Shown piece after piece: positions 19,918-29,059 of a stretch of DNA of 64,000 nucleotides; the stretch's first letter is position 1, and each line of letters begins with the position of its first letter. The notes under the pieces were generated by a model. It was not told the origin of the DNA. It was given only the letters and a program-made list of their open reading frames with translations, and ran no database searches. Origin of the DNA: Planctomycetota bacterium (GTDB taxonomy: Bacteria; Planctomycetota; Planctomycetia; Gemmatales; Gemmataceae). Location: assembly GCA_029777335.1 (NCBI GenBank), contig JAKOSN010000292.1:21104-85103 (forward strand). The letters are read 5' to 3'. A program made the translations under genes and the position numbers.

Positions 19918-19957
19918 CCGCTCCCTCGGGAGGGAATTGAACCTCCCGAGGGAGCGG
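19918..19957. terminator. Strong hairpin between convergent genes
   Basis: Sixteen-base perfect arms (CCGCTCCCTCGGGAGG and its complement) enclose an 8-base loop, immediately after the giant kinase stop and six bases before the convergent lipoprotein stop. It lacks U-tracts on both strands but is well placed as a bidirectional 3'-end structure. Confidence 0.6.
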
Positions 19958-19963
19958 AGCGTA

Positions 19964-20545
19964 TTAGCGGTAGTGCTGGTAGCCAATGCTCACGCCGACC
20001 TGAGGCGGGGGCGGGGTGGGCGAGTACATGCGCGTCACCGGCACGCGCGCGGCGGTCGATTGCATTTCGGCGATCACCTGGTCGCTCACCTGGTTATTCT
20101 TCAGGAACATGATGTCCTGGGCGGTCAGGCGATAGGTTGAGCCGGTCGTGCGGATCTGGTTGATGATCAACCCATCCGTCACGCGTTGCTGGGCCAGATT
20201 GGCGATGTCGACAATACTAAGCGGCGCGCTGGCAGGTTTGTTGGCGGCAGCGATGGCGGCGGCCCGCGTTTCCTGGCGTTCCTCGGATTTATCGATGGCG
20301 TTGCCGGTCAGCCCGCCAGCGATTCCGCCGAGGGCGGCCCCAATGGCGGTGCCCGCGCCGGCATGGCCAGTGGCGCTGCCGATGATGGCACCGGTGGCGG
20401 CTCCCAGTCCTCCACCGGCGAGCACACCTTTATCGGTGTTGTTCATCCCCTCGCAGCCCGAGAGCATCAGGGCTGGGCCACACAGGGCCAGCAGCCAGTA
20501 CCTGAGCTTGCCTCGCCCAACTTGCGGCATCCATGTGTCCTGCAT
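19964..20545 (-). CDS. Glycine-zipper lipoprotein
   Basis: From the ATG at 20545, preceded by GAGGGG, the product has 193 residues. The N-terminus holds a hydrophobic stretch ending in LMLSGC, a lipobox, so it is probably a lipid-anchored envelope protein. A glycine-zipper region follows (GVLAGGGLGAATGAIIG, then GAGTAIGAALGGIAGG), a pattern found in membrane-inserting or outer-membrane-associated proteins. The C-terminal half is a soluble region with VTDGLIINQIRTTGS and a helix typical of a small regulatory-type domain, then a proline-rich tail. Function is unknown. It is divergent from the M16 protease gene with a 199-base spacer. Confidence 0.75.
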   Translation of the reverse strand: MQDTWMPQVGRGKLRYWLLALCGPALMLSGCEGMNNTDKGVLAGGGLGAATGAIIGSATGHAGAGTAIGAALGGIAGGLTGNAIDKSEERQETRAAAIAAANKPASAPLSIVDIANLAQQRVTDGLIINQIRTTGSTYRLTAQDIMFLKNNQVSDQVIAEMQSTAARVPVTRMYSPTPPPPQVGVSIGYQHYR

Positions 20546-20744
20546 AGAACATCCCCTCTGGCGGCTCCACCTTCTGGACCCCGCTCGGTCCTGGGGAGCG
20601 GCTTCCTGACGATAGGCGTCGGTCTGATACCCAAAGGTCACCGCGCCGTCAAGCACAACCATTCCCCCTCTGGTTGTGTCCGTGCATGTGTGCTTCCCGG
20701 AAGGAAACGCACAATCGGTATCATCGGTCCAAGGAGTTCGTGAC

Positions 20745-23513
20745 ATGAAGTTATTTTCGCGCCATGCCTTCGCCGGGGTGACCCTGGCGCTGCTCGTGGC
20801 GGGCCTCGGGATGACCCCGTCGGCCCAGGCTGCCGATCCTGCCCTGCCCAAGAAGATCCTCTCGGTGGAAGGGATCACGGAATATCGTCTGGACAATGGC
20901 TTGCGCGTGCTGCTCTATCCCGATCCGTCCAGCTCGCGTGTCACGGTCAACATGACCGTCTTCGTTGGCTCGCGCCACGAGGGATACGGGGAAACGGGGA
21001 TGGCGCATCTGCTGGAACACATGGTGTTCAAGGGAACGCCCAAACATCCCGATGTCCCCAAGGCGCTGCGTGACCATGGCGGACAGTTCAACGGCACCAC
21101 CTGGGTGGATCGCACCAACTACTTCGAGAGCATGCCCGCGACCGAGGACAACCTGGAGTTTGCCATTCGACTGGAAGCGGATCGCCTGGTCAACAGCTTC
21201 ATCAAGCGCGAAGATCTCCTCTCCGAGATGACGGTTGTCCGCAATGAGTTTGAGCAGGGCGAAAACAGCCCCGAGGCGATCCTGAGCCAGCGCATGATGG
21301 CGATCGCGTACGAATGGCACAACTATGGCAAGTCGACCATCGGCAATCGCAGCGATATCGAACGGGTGCCGATTGAGAGTTTACAGGCCTTTTATCGCAA
21401 GTATTACCAGCCCGACAATGCCATGCTCATCGTCGCCGGGAAGTTTGACGAGGCCAAGGCGTTGCAATTGATCGCCAAGTACTGCGGTCCGCTGAAGAAG
21501 CCGGCGCGGCAATTGTCGAACACCTACACCGAGGAGCCGGCCCAGGACGGCGAACGCGAGGTGATTCTGCGTCGTGTGGGGAAGGTCGGCTGCGTGGGCG
21601 CGATCTATCATCTCCCCGCGGCGGCACACGAGGATTTCGCCGCCTGCGAGGTGCTCAATCAACTGCTGGTCAGCGAACCGTCGGGGCGGTTGTACAAGGC
21701 GATTGTCGAGTCCAAGAAGGGGACCCAGGTCTCCGGAGTGACCTATGGCTGGCACGATCCAGGCGTGCTCGAAATTCAGATCAATCTCGACAAGGGCGAC
21801 GAAGCCTCGTTGCAGGCGGCCCGGGACGCGATGATCGACACGCTGGAAAAGTTGCACAAAACCGAATTCACCAAGGAAGAGGTCGAGCGTGCCCGCCAGA
21901 AATTGTTGAAGTCACGCGAACTGCTGATGAACGATGCCAACCGCATCGGCATTACTCTCAGCGAGTGGGCGAGCAAGGGAGATTGGCGTCTGTTCTTTCT
22001 GCATCGGGATCGCCTGGAAAAGGTGACCGTCGACGATGTCAAGCGGGTGGTGGGGCGTTATCTGCAGCGCAGCAATCGCACCGTGGGGATGTACGTCCCG
22101 AGCGACAAGGTGCAGCGGACCCCGGTGCCGGAAACGCCGAAGATTGCCAGCGTTCTGAAGGATTACAAGGGGCGCGCAGCGGTCTCGGCGGGAGAGGCTT
22201 TCGATCCTACCCCGGAGAATATCGAGAAACGACTCAAGCGCGGCGAACTCCCCTCGGGTGTGAAGACCGCCTTGCTGCCGAAAAAGACGCGTGCGGAAGC
22301 AGTCACCGGGCGTCTCGCGCTGCACTTCGGGAATGCCGAGGCGATGAAGGGAAAGGTGGCGGCGCTGGAATTCCTGGGGCCGCTGCTGCGCATGGGAACC
22401 ACCGACATGACCCGCCAGCAGATCCAGGACGAACTGGATAAGCTCAAGGCGAGCCTGAGCGTGAACAGCGACGCTGGAGAGTTGACCGTGAGCATCACCT
22501 GCAAACGCGAAACACTCCCCGCCGTCCTGACTTTGCTGGGGAAGATTTTGCGGCACCCCAGTTTCCCGGAGAACGAGTTCGAGATTCTTCGGCGCCAGAC
22601 CCTCGAAGGGTTGGAGAAGGAACTCACCGAGCCGACCAGCCTGGCGCAGCGCGCCCTGCGGCGCAAGATCGATCCGCAAGCGAAGGATCATGTGCGCTAC
22701 ATTCCCACCGTGGAGGAAGAGATCGAGCGGGTGAAGGCGCTGACCATTGGCCAGATTCGCGCGGTGTACAAGGATCTGCTTGGCGGAACCGAGGGCGAGT
22801 TTGTGCTGGTCGGCGATTTCGATCCCGACGCGGCCAGCAAGCAGATGGGCGAGATTCTCAAGGACTGGAAGTCGGCGGTGAAGTATGAACGGGTCGTGCG
22901 CAAGCCGCAGCTGGAGGTCAAGGGGGAGCGCATCTCCATCAACACCCCGGACAAGGCAAATGCCATCTATGTCGCCGCCCACACCATGGCGATGCAGGAT
23001 AACGACCCGGATTACCCGGCGATGCAGATTGGCAACTTCCTCCTCGGAGCGGCGCCGCTCTCGTCGCGGCTGTCCAACCGGGTTCGTGGCAAGGAGGGGT
23101 TGTCCTATGGCGTGGGGTCGCAGGTTTCGGCGAGCGCCCGAGATCGCTATGGCGTCTTCCTGATGTTCGCCATTTGCAATCCGGAAAATATTGAAAAGGT
23201 GGACAAGGCGATCGATGAGGAACTCGTCAAGGCTTTGAAAGAAGGCGTGACCGAGAAGGAAGTGAGCGAGGCGAAGAAGGCCTATCTGCAGCGGTTGAAG
23301 GTGGGACGCGGCACCGATAGTGCGCTGGCGAGTCAGCTGGCCACCAATCTCAACGCTGGCCGAACCTTCGCCTACCAGGCAGCGCAGGAAAAGGCGATCA
23401 CCGAGCTGACGACGGAGGCGGTCAACGCGGCTCTGCGCAAGCATCTTGAGCCAAAGCGCCTCGTGCTCATCCGTGCCGGGGATTTCAAGAAGAAGGCGGA
23501 AAGCCAGAACTGA
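20745..23513 (+). CDS. Exported M16 zinc protease (pitrilysin family)
   Basis: This 922-residue protein starts at an ATG with AAGGAG eight bases upstream and carries a Sec signal (about 1-29, ending AQA). It contains two M16 halves. The N-terminal half (about 45-470) has the inverted zinc motif HLLEH (H88, E91, H92) and the third ligand near E168 in RNEFEQGEN. The C-terminal half (about 510-915) lacks the motif and would form the inactive half of the clamshell. The family degrades short peptides or processes exported polypeptides; here it would act outside the cytoplasm. It ends in a strong terminator and seems monocistronic. Confidence 0.92.
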   Translation: MKLFSRHAFAGVTLALLVAGLGMTPSAQAADPALPKKILSVEGITEYRLDNGLRVLLYPDPSSSRVTVNMTVFVGSRHEGYGETGMAHLLEHMVFKGTPKHPDVPKALRDHGGQFNGTTWVDRTNYFESMPATEDNLEFAIRLEADRLVNSFIKREDLLSEMTVVRNEFEQGENSPEAILSQRMMAIAYEWHNYGKSTIGNRSDIERVPIESLQAFYRKYYQPDNAMLIVAGKFDEAKALQLIAKYCGPLKKPARQLSNTYTEEPAQDGEREVILRRVGKVGCVGAIYHLPAAAHEDFAACEVLNQLLVSEPSGRLYKAIVESKKGTQVSGVTYGWHDPGVLEIQINLDKGDEASLQAARDAMIDTLEKLHKTEFTKEEVERARQKLLKSRELLMNDANRIGITLSEWASKGDWRLFFLHRDRLEKVTVDDVKRVVGRYLQRSNRTVGMYVPSDKVQRTPVPETPKIASVLKDYKGRAAVSAGEAFDPTPENIEKRLKRGELPSGVKTALLPKKTRAEAVTGRLALHFGNAEAMKGKVAALEFLGPLLRMGTTDMTRQQIQDELDKLKASLSVNSDAGELTVSITCKRETLPAVLTLLGKILRHPSFPENEFEILRRQTLEGLEKELTEPTSLAQRALRRKIDPQAKDHVRYIPTVEEEIERVKALTIGQIRAVYKDLLGGTEGEFVLVGDFDPDAASKQMGEILKDWKSAVKYERVVRKPQLEVKGERISINTPDKANAIYVAAHTMAMQDNDPDYPAMQIGNFLLGAAPLSSRLSNRVRGKEGLSYGVGSQVSASARDRYGVFLMFAICNPENIEKVDKAIDEELVKALKEGVTEKEVSEAKKAYLQRLKVGRGTDSALASQLATNLNAGRTFAYQAAQEKAITELTTEAVNAALRKHLEPKRLVLIRAGDFKKKAESQN

Positions 23514-23544
23514 CGCTGGCCTTGCTCCGCTGTGGCTCACCCTG

Positions 23545-23591
23545 GCCCCGCGAGACAGTGTTCGGTCACTGTCTTGCGGGGCTCATTTTTT
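23545..23591 (+). terminator. Rho-independent terminator of the M16 protease gene
   Basis: GCCCCGCGAGACAGTG (23545-23560) pairs with CACTGTCTTGCGGGGC (23567-23582) with a single G-U, a 6-base loop, and six T residues at 23586-23591. Confidence 0.88.
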
Positions 23592-23620
23592 GCTCTCCTG
23601 GCAGCGCGAACCGCTTACGG

Positions 23621-24973
23621 TCACACGTAGTAGCAATGGTTGGGGTGGCGGCGGAGTTCCTCCACGATGCTCGCGGTGAGTGGATTGCCATACAGGGCGA
23701 TTATCTGTGCCGCTGGTAAGGAGGTTTCTTTCAGAAGGGCCAGTGCGCCGATATCGCTGATCAGGTTGCGGCGCACATCCAGCTCCAGCAACTGCGCGAG
23801 ATGAGGGGAGTCGGCCAGGGCAATCGCTCCGGGATCGCCGCTCTGATTTTCCGTGAGATCGAGAAGGGCCAGGTGCCTCATGCGTGGCGAGTTCGCCAGG
23901 GCACGGATGCCGGCGGGACCGATCTGATTTTGCCAGAGCACCAGGGTGCGCAGCGGGCCCAGGTGTGGGGAGCGAGCCAGTGCGGTCACTCCTCGATCCC
24001 CAATCTGGTTGTGGCGGAGCAGCAGGTGCTCCAGGTGGGCACAGAGCGGGGTGTCGGCCAGCGCTGCGAGGCCGTCGTCGCCGATGGAGTTGTCGTTGAG
24101 CCCAAGATGGCGGAGCGGGGGCGGCACCAGGGTCGATGCCAGGGTCAGAGCTCCCGTCCGCCCGATGCCGTTTCCATCCAGTTCGAGGTGGGTGAGCTGG
24201 TGCAGCATGGTGGAGTTCACCAGGGCTTGCACCTCCTCGGCACCAAGGTGGTTCATCGCCAGACGCAGTTTGGTCAGTCGACACCAGTGGGGGATCGCCG
24301 CCAGGGCACGGATTGCCGCCGGCTCCAACAGGCACTGATTGAGAGAAAGCGTCGTCAACTCGGGGACGATCGGGGAGCGAGCCAGGAGCGAGGCATGGGG
24401 CTCCTTCAAGGAAAGCGTGGAGAGATTCAGTTCGCGTAGATTCACCAGGCGCGTCGAGGCCAGCAGGGGGGGCAACACCCGCTCCAGACTCACTCCGTTT
24501 GAGAGAGTCAGGGAGGTGATGGTGCTGAGCAGGGGGCTCTCAACCAGGGTGTTCCACTGATACGGCTGCTGGATCGAGTGGAAACCAAGCCCTTCCACCC
24601 AGGCCCAGGCCTCGCTTTCAAGCAGGTCGAGCCGCTGCAGGAGGGCCAGCTGGTCCTCGTTGAGAGAGAGCTGAACGAGCCCGCGCTGAAACGAGCAGAG
24701 CCCGACCAGGGGCGCCAGCGGACCGAGCCAGCTTGCCTGGTGCGCGGTGCGCAACGCGCGCGCCTGGCAGAGCAGATCCCGACGACGAGGGTCGGCTTCG
24801 GGGAGGTGGGCGGTCAGGCACTGGATTCGGACAAACGTTCCACGCGGATCGCCGTGTTCTTCCAGCCAGTCGGCGAGGATCAGGCGCGGGGTGTCGTCGT
24901 CGGGTTGATCCTTGCACGCCTGGAGCAGGGCCAGAACCTCCGGGCGCGCGCTGGCAGAAAGTGATGGGAACAT
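23621..24973 (-). CDS. Leucine-rich-repeat protein with Gemmata-type N-terminal segment
   Basis: The 450-residue product starts at the ATG at 24973 (GGAGGGG upstream). Residues about 10-50 (PEVLALLQACKDQPDDDTPR, then LILADWLEEHGD) match the TIGR02996 repeat-companion domain, which I know mainly from Gemmata and relatives at the N-terminus of repeat proteins. From about 120 to the end come leucine-rich repeats of 24-28 residues with L-x-x-L-x-L-x-x-N (for example LTHLELDGNGIGRTGALTLA), similar to ribonuclease-inhibitor-type LRRs. It has no signal peptide or membrane segment. The function is presumably protein binding in the cytosol. No partner gene is evident. Confidence 0.85.
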   Translation of the reverse strand: MFPSLSASARPEVLALLQACKDQPDDDTPRLILADWLEEHGDPRGTFVRIQCLTAHLPEADPRRRDLLCQARALRTAHQASWLGPLAPLVGLCSFQRGLVQLSLNEDQLALLQRLDLLESEAWAWVEGLGFHSIQQPYQWNTLVESPLLSTITSLTLSNGVSLERVLPPLLASTRLVNLRELNLSTLSLKEPHASLLARSPIVPELTTLSLNQCLLEPAAIRALAAIPHWCRLTKLRLAMNHLGAEEVQALVNSTMLHQLTHLELDGNGIGRTGALTLASTLVPPPLRHLGLNDNSIGDDGLAALADTPLCAHLEHLLLRHNQIGDRGVTALARSPHLGPLRTLVLWQNQIGPAGIRALANSPRMRHLALLDLTENQSGDPGAIALADSPHLAQLLELDVRRNLISDIGALALLKETSLPAAQIIALYGNPLTASIVEELRRHPNHCYYV

Positions 24974-25060
24974 GGAACCCCTCCGCGTGAGCGATATCTC
25001 TGCGTCCAGGATAAGCGACGCGCGGAGGGAGCACAAGCGCGGGAAGCCGGAGGAGAGAGG

Positions 25061-26989
25061 TCAGCGGGCGGACTTCTCCTCCTGGGCGGGTTCGGCGCGT
25101 CCGCCCAGGTGTTTGGCCAGGAAGGCCTCGGCCGCGGCGTAGAATTTCAGGCGATTTTCCGGCCGTACAAAGCCATGGCCTTCATCCTTGAAGAGCAGGT
25201 ACTCCACGGGTTTGCCGGCCTTGCGCAACGCCTCGACAATCTGTTCGGACTCCGCCTGCTTGACGCGCGGATCGTTCGCCCCCTGAGCAATCAACAGCGG
25301 AATCTTGATGCGATCCACCTTGAACAGCGGCGAGCGCGACTTGAGGAACTCCTCTTCCTTGTCGAGATCGCCCACGCGCAGCGCAAATTGCTTTTTCATC
25401 GGCTCCCAGTAAGGAGGGATGGAACGCAGCAGGGTGACGAGGTTGGATGGCCCCACGATGTCCACCGCACAGCGGAAAAAGTCGGGAGTGAAGGTCGCCC
25501 CGACGAGGGCTGCATAGCCGCCATACGAACCGCCAAAAATCGCGACCTTCCTGGCATCGACATAGCCTTCCTTCACCGTCCAGGTGACGGCATCCAGAAG
25601 ATCGTCGTGCATTTTTCCCGCCCATTCGCGATCTCCCGCGTGGAGAAATTTCTTGCCAAAGCCCGTCGAGCCGCGGTAGTTGACCGCGAGCACGGCATAG
25701 CCGCGATTGGCGAGCCATTGGGTCTGCGGGTTGAATCCCCAGGTGTCGCGCGCCCAGGGGCCTCCGTGAACGGTGAGAACGAGCGGAAGATTCTTGTGCG
25801 GGATGCCCACGGGGAGTGTCAGATAGCAGACCAATTCCAGGCCGTCGCGCGCCTTGATGAGGACAGGTTTGGTGGGCGCCAGGGCCACCTTCTCGAGCGC
25901 GGGTTGGGTGGTGAAAAGGAAGGTGAGCTTTTTTCCGGGGCGATCATAAAGGTAGTAGCGCGGCGGCTTCACATCCTGGGTGCAGGCAACCACCCACACC
26001 TTGCGGGCCTGATCGCGACTTACAACTAGCGGAAAGCCGCTACACTCCTTTTCGAGGAACTTCATATCCTCGGCGATGCTGGGGTCGAGAATCTCCCACT
26101 TCGGTTTGCCCCGATCGAAACTGACTGCCTGCACCTTGTGCGCGATGCCGTCATAGATCAGGCTGCCGGCATCGGCATTGGGGGTGCTCGCGAGCACCTG
26201 TTCCTTGCCGGTTTTGAGGTCGTATTTGACGAGGGCGAGGGTGTTGCGATTTTCGCTGGTGTTCAGCCACAGCCCCTGGCCGTCGGCGGTGAAGTCAATG
26301 ATGTGGCCATCGGCATCCTCGGGGCCCCAGGTGAGAAGCGTTTTCCAGGGGGCTTTCTCGTCGGCGCGAATGCGAAGTTCGGAGCCGCCCGCGCGCGTTG
26401 GCGCCTGGGCGCCGCGCACCTTGAATTTGGGGTCGATCTCCCAGCTGACCACGTCGCCGGGATTTTTCGTATCGAGAAGACACGCTCCCGTGTTCAGATT
26501 GATGCGATAAACATCGTACAGGCGGGGATTCTCCAGATTCATCGTCACCAGGAGTTCGTTGGGAAAATCGTGGTGCATGGCGATCGGCTGAGCACGCACG
26601 CCGACAAACGGGGTCAGGTCACGAATGATCTTCGACGTGAGATGCACCGAAAAAACATGGGAATTCTCATCGCCCTCGTTATCCTGCAGGAAAAGAAGGG
26701 TGTGCGGCGCATAGGTCCACAGGTGAGTGCGAATGCCGCGTTTCTTATCGTTGGTGACGGGGCGATCGTCGTTCTTGCCCAGGGTGCGCACCCAGACCTG
26801 CAGGACATTCTTCTGATCGGGCGCGAGGTAGGCGAGATACTTGCCATCGGGAGAAACCGAGGGCGAGGCCTTGACCGGGTTGCCGAGCAGGATCGAACGG
26901 GGGATGAGTGGGGGCAAGTCAGCACGGGTTGCGGAGGCAGAGATGAGCAAGCCGAGCGGCACCAGGCAGAGCCAGCAGACTCGTGGCAT
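25061..26989 (-). CDS. Exported S9 prolyl-oligopeptidase-type peptidase
   Basis: This 642-residue product starts at the ATG at 26989 with GAGGAG upstream and a Sec signal (1-22, ending TRA). An N-terminal propeller (about 40-370) gates the C-terminal alpha/beta-hydrolase domain. The triad is visible: S488 in GGSYGGYAAL, D573 in GANDPRV and H605 in DEGHGF. This places it in the S9C acyl-aminoacyl-peptidase or dipeptidyl-peptidase branch, cleaving oligopeptides outside the cytoplasm. It is divergent from the superoxide dismutase gene across 221 bases. Confidence 0.9.
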   Translation of the reverse strand: MPRVCWLCLVPLGLLISASATRADLPPLIPRSILLGNPVKASPSVSPDGKYLAYLAPDQKNVLQVWVRTLGKNDDRPVTNDKKRGIRTHLWTYAPHTLLFLQDNEGDENSHVFSVHLTSKIIRDLTPFVGVRAQPIAMHHDFPNELLVTMNLENPRLYDVYRINLNTGACLLDTKNPGDVVSWEIDPKFKVRGAQAPTRAGGSELRIRADEKAPWKTLLTWGPEDADGHIIDFTADGQGLWLNTSENRNTLALVKYDLKTGKEQVLASTPNADAGSLIYDGIAHKVQAVSFDRGKPKWEILDPSIAEDMKFLEKECSGFPLVVSRDQARKVWVVACTQDVKPPRYYLYDRPGKKLTFLFTTQPALEKVALAPTKPVLIKARDGLELVCYLTLPVGIPHKNLPLVLTVHGGPWARDTWGFNPQTQWLANRGYAVLAVNYRGSTGFGKKFLHAGDREWAGKMHDDLLDAVTWTVKEGYVDARKVAIFGGSYGGYAALVGATFTPDFFRCAVDIVGPSNLVTLLRSIPPYWEPMKKQFALRVGDLDKEEEFLKSRSPLFKVDRIKIPLLIAQGANDPRVKQAESEQIVEALRKAGKPVEYLLFKDEGHGFVRPENRLKFYAAAEAFLAKHLGGRAEPAQEEKSAR

Positions 26990-27210
26990 GGGGAACTCCT
27001 CACAAGAAAGGATCGACAAACGAGCGCACGGCGAGAGGGGCTCGCCGCCTCCCCCCAGCAACCAGAGTAGGCGCGAAACCGGAAATGGCTAGCAGTCCCG
27101 GCGAGGGAATGGTACAAGACCAGCGACAGGCCGATTGCTACTACTATCAGAGAAGGTGCCTCCAGGGCACCGTGCAACCCACCGCGATGTTTCAACAAGG
27201 AGAACAGAAC

Positions 27211-27933
27211 ATGCAACACTGGACCCGCCGCGATCTACTCCGGGCTGCTGGCGTCGGCGCCGCCGCCGTTGTCCTTGGCCCCACGATTCCGGCCGTCGCC
27301 CGGGCTGTCGAAGCAGATGAAAAGGCCCCCTACACGCTGCCGAAACTGCCCTACGCTTTCGATGCGCTGGAACCGCACATCGATGCCCGCACGATGCAAA
27401 TCCACCACGATCTGCATCACGGCGCCTATGTGAAGAATCTCAACGACATCTTTCAGAAGGCGAAGCTCGCGGCGATTCCCCTCGATGAACTGATGACGAA
27501 AATCGCCACCCTGCCGATGGCGATTCGGGTTGGGGTGCGCAACAACGGCGGGGGGCACTTCAATCATTCGATGTTCTGGCAGCAGATGGCGAAGGATGGC
27601 GGCGGCGAGCCGAAGGGCGAACTGGCCAAGGCGATCGATGCCTCGTTCGGCAGTTTCGCCAAGTTCCAGGATACGTTCAGCAAGGCGGGGCTCGGTCGCT
27701 TTGGCAGCGGATGGGCGTGGGTGGTGGTGGGACCGGAGAAACTGGAGGTGGTGAGTTCCGCCAACCAGGACAATCCCTTCATGACCGGGAAGAAGGCGAT
27801 TCTCGGCCTGGATGTCTGGGAACACGCGTACTATCTGAAATACCAGAATCGCCGGGGCGAGTATATCAAGGCGTGGTGGAACGTCGTGAACTGGAAGGAC
27901 GTTGCTGAACGCTACGCGGCGGCGAAGAAGTAA
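27211..27933 (+). CDS. Tat-exported Fe/Mn superoxide dismutase
   Basis: The 240-residue product starts at the ATG at 27211 with AAGGAG upstream. A twin-arginine signal (TRRDLLRAAGVGAAAVVLG, residues 5-23) precedes the catalytic part. Metal ligands are recognisable: H65 in TMQIHHDLHH, the histidine in FNHSMFW, and the Asp and His in DVWEHAYY. It disproportionates superoxide using Fe or Mn; which metal cannot be decided by eye. The Tat signal implies that the folded metalloenzyme is exported, which is unusual for this family but recurs in planctomycetes. It is followed by a 304-base gap containing an inverted repeat. Confidence 0.92.
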   Translation: MQHWTRRDLLRAAGVGAAAVVLGPTIPAVARAVEADEKAPYTLPKLPYAFDALEPHIDARTMQIHHDLHHGAYVKNLNDIFQKAKLAAIPLDELMTKIATLPMAIRVGVRNNGGGHFNHSMFWQQMAKDGGGEPKGELAKAIDASFGSFAKFQDTFSKAGLGRFGSGWAWVVVGPEKLEVVSSANQDNPFMTGKKAILGLDVWEHAYYLKYQNRRGEYIKAWWNVVNWKDVAERYAAAKK

Positions 27934-28237
27934 TCCATCCGGAGCGACAGGGCTCAGCCGCCAGGTCCGTCCGGCGTTTGCGCCCTGTCTTCCAAATCGC
28001 GTCAGGAGACCGCCGCCCGGGTCGGGGCAGTTGGAAGCCGAGGCGATTCTGCGTAAACAACCCGGGGTCAACGGGGCGGCGGGATCTCAAGGTGGATCAG
28101 CGCCCCATGGACAGCGGGGGGGCGCGCTTCTATGATTAACTTTTTGACGCTTCCAGGGGTGAAGCGCTCTCTCATCACGCAATGATGCTCACCGGAGTCC
28201 CTCTCCGGGATAGACAGTTGCATAGCGAGGTTCGACG
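27934..28237. other. Intergenic region between sod and rplC
   Basis: These 304 bases contain no supportable gene. GACAGGGC (27946-27953) and GCCCTGTC (27982-27989) form a perfect 8-base inverted repeat just after the dismutase stop, a terminator-like structure without U-tract. CCGGAG (28192-28197) and CTCCGG (28203-28208) form a small hairpin about 30 bases before rplC, possibly part of its leader. A TTGACG near 28144 has no convincing -10 partner. Confidence 0.4.
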
Positions 28238-28945
28238 ATGCCACTGGGCTTGCTCGGAACAAAAGTCGGGATGACACAGGTGTATGATGAAGCCGGACTG
28301 GTGCATCCGGTGACCGTCCTCAAGGTCGGTCCGTGCCCGGTTCTGCAAGTGCGCGACAAGGAACGCGATGGCTACGATGCCGTGCAGTTGGGCTTCGTGG
28401 ACAAGGAACGCCGCAAGGCGAGCCGCGCCGAGCGTGGGCATGTCTCGGCGGAACTGGAATCGAAGCGCAAGCGCGCGCGGCAGGCGGCCGGGGTCACGTT
28501 GCCGCCGAAGCCAGACTGCGAACCGCAACGGTACATTCGCGAATTTCGGCTGACCACTCCCGCCGAGCAGAAGGTGGGCGCGATTCTCACGGCGAGCGAC
28601 ATTTTCAAGGATATCAAGGCGGTCGATGTGATCGGCACCTCCAAGGGGCGAGGCACCACGGGGGCGATGAAACGCCATAACTTTGGCGGCCTGCGTCATA
28701 GCCATGGTGTGAAGAAGGGCTCGCGACAACGCGGGTCGATCGCCTCCAACGCCAGTAATCGTGGTAGCGGTCGTCCCAAGCGCGGGATTCGCATGGCGGG
28801 TCGGTACGGCAATGCGCGCGTGACCGTGCGCAATCTCACCGTGGTGTCCATCAACCCGGACAATCACACGATTCTGGTGCGTGGGGCGGTTCCCGGTCCC
28901 AATGGGGGGCTGGTGGTGATTCGTCCCACGAACAAGAAGAATTGA
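28238..28945 (+). CDS. rplC: 50S ribosomal protein L3
   Basis: The 235-residue product begins LGLLGTKVGMTQVYDEAG and ends with RMAGRYGNARVTVRNL and LVRGAVPGPNGGLVVI, the hallmarks of L3, which nucleates 23S rRNA folding and reaches toward the peptidyl-transferase centre. GAGG lies eleven bases before the ATG. Two features are odd. No other S10-operon gene (rpsJ, rplD, rplW) is nearby. And the normally well-conserved loop H-R-x-P-G-S-I-G-x-x-x-x-P-G reads SRQRGSIASNASNRGSG, about three residues longer. It is followed after 114 bases by the Hsp70-like gene on the same strand. Confidence 0.96.
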   Translation: MPLGLLGTKVGMTQVYDEAGLVHPVTVLKVGPCPVLQVRDKERDGYDAVQLGFVDKERRKASRAERGHVSAELESKRKRARQAAGVTLPPKPDCEPQRYIREFRLTTPAEQKVGAILTASDIFKDIKAVDVIGTSKGRGTTGAMKRHNFGGLRHSHGVKKGSRQRGSIASNASNRGSGRPKRGIRMAGRYGNARVTVRNLTVVSINPDNHTILVRGAVPGPNGGLVVIRPTNKKN

Positions 28946-29059
28946 CATCCCGTTGCGAGGTGGTGTGCCAACCCTCCGCGCTGCTGAGCACTTCCCAGGG
29001 CGGCGCGGAGCGGTTGAGCGTGCAGCCCTGTTCCCACCTCTGAACAGCGAGGTGTGCCG

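Noticed and set aside
21912..23540. 542-codon minus-strand frame inside the M16 protease gene
   Set aside because: Antisense to the second M16 half and lacking any recognisable fold.
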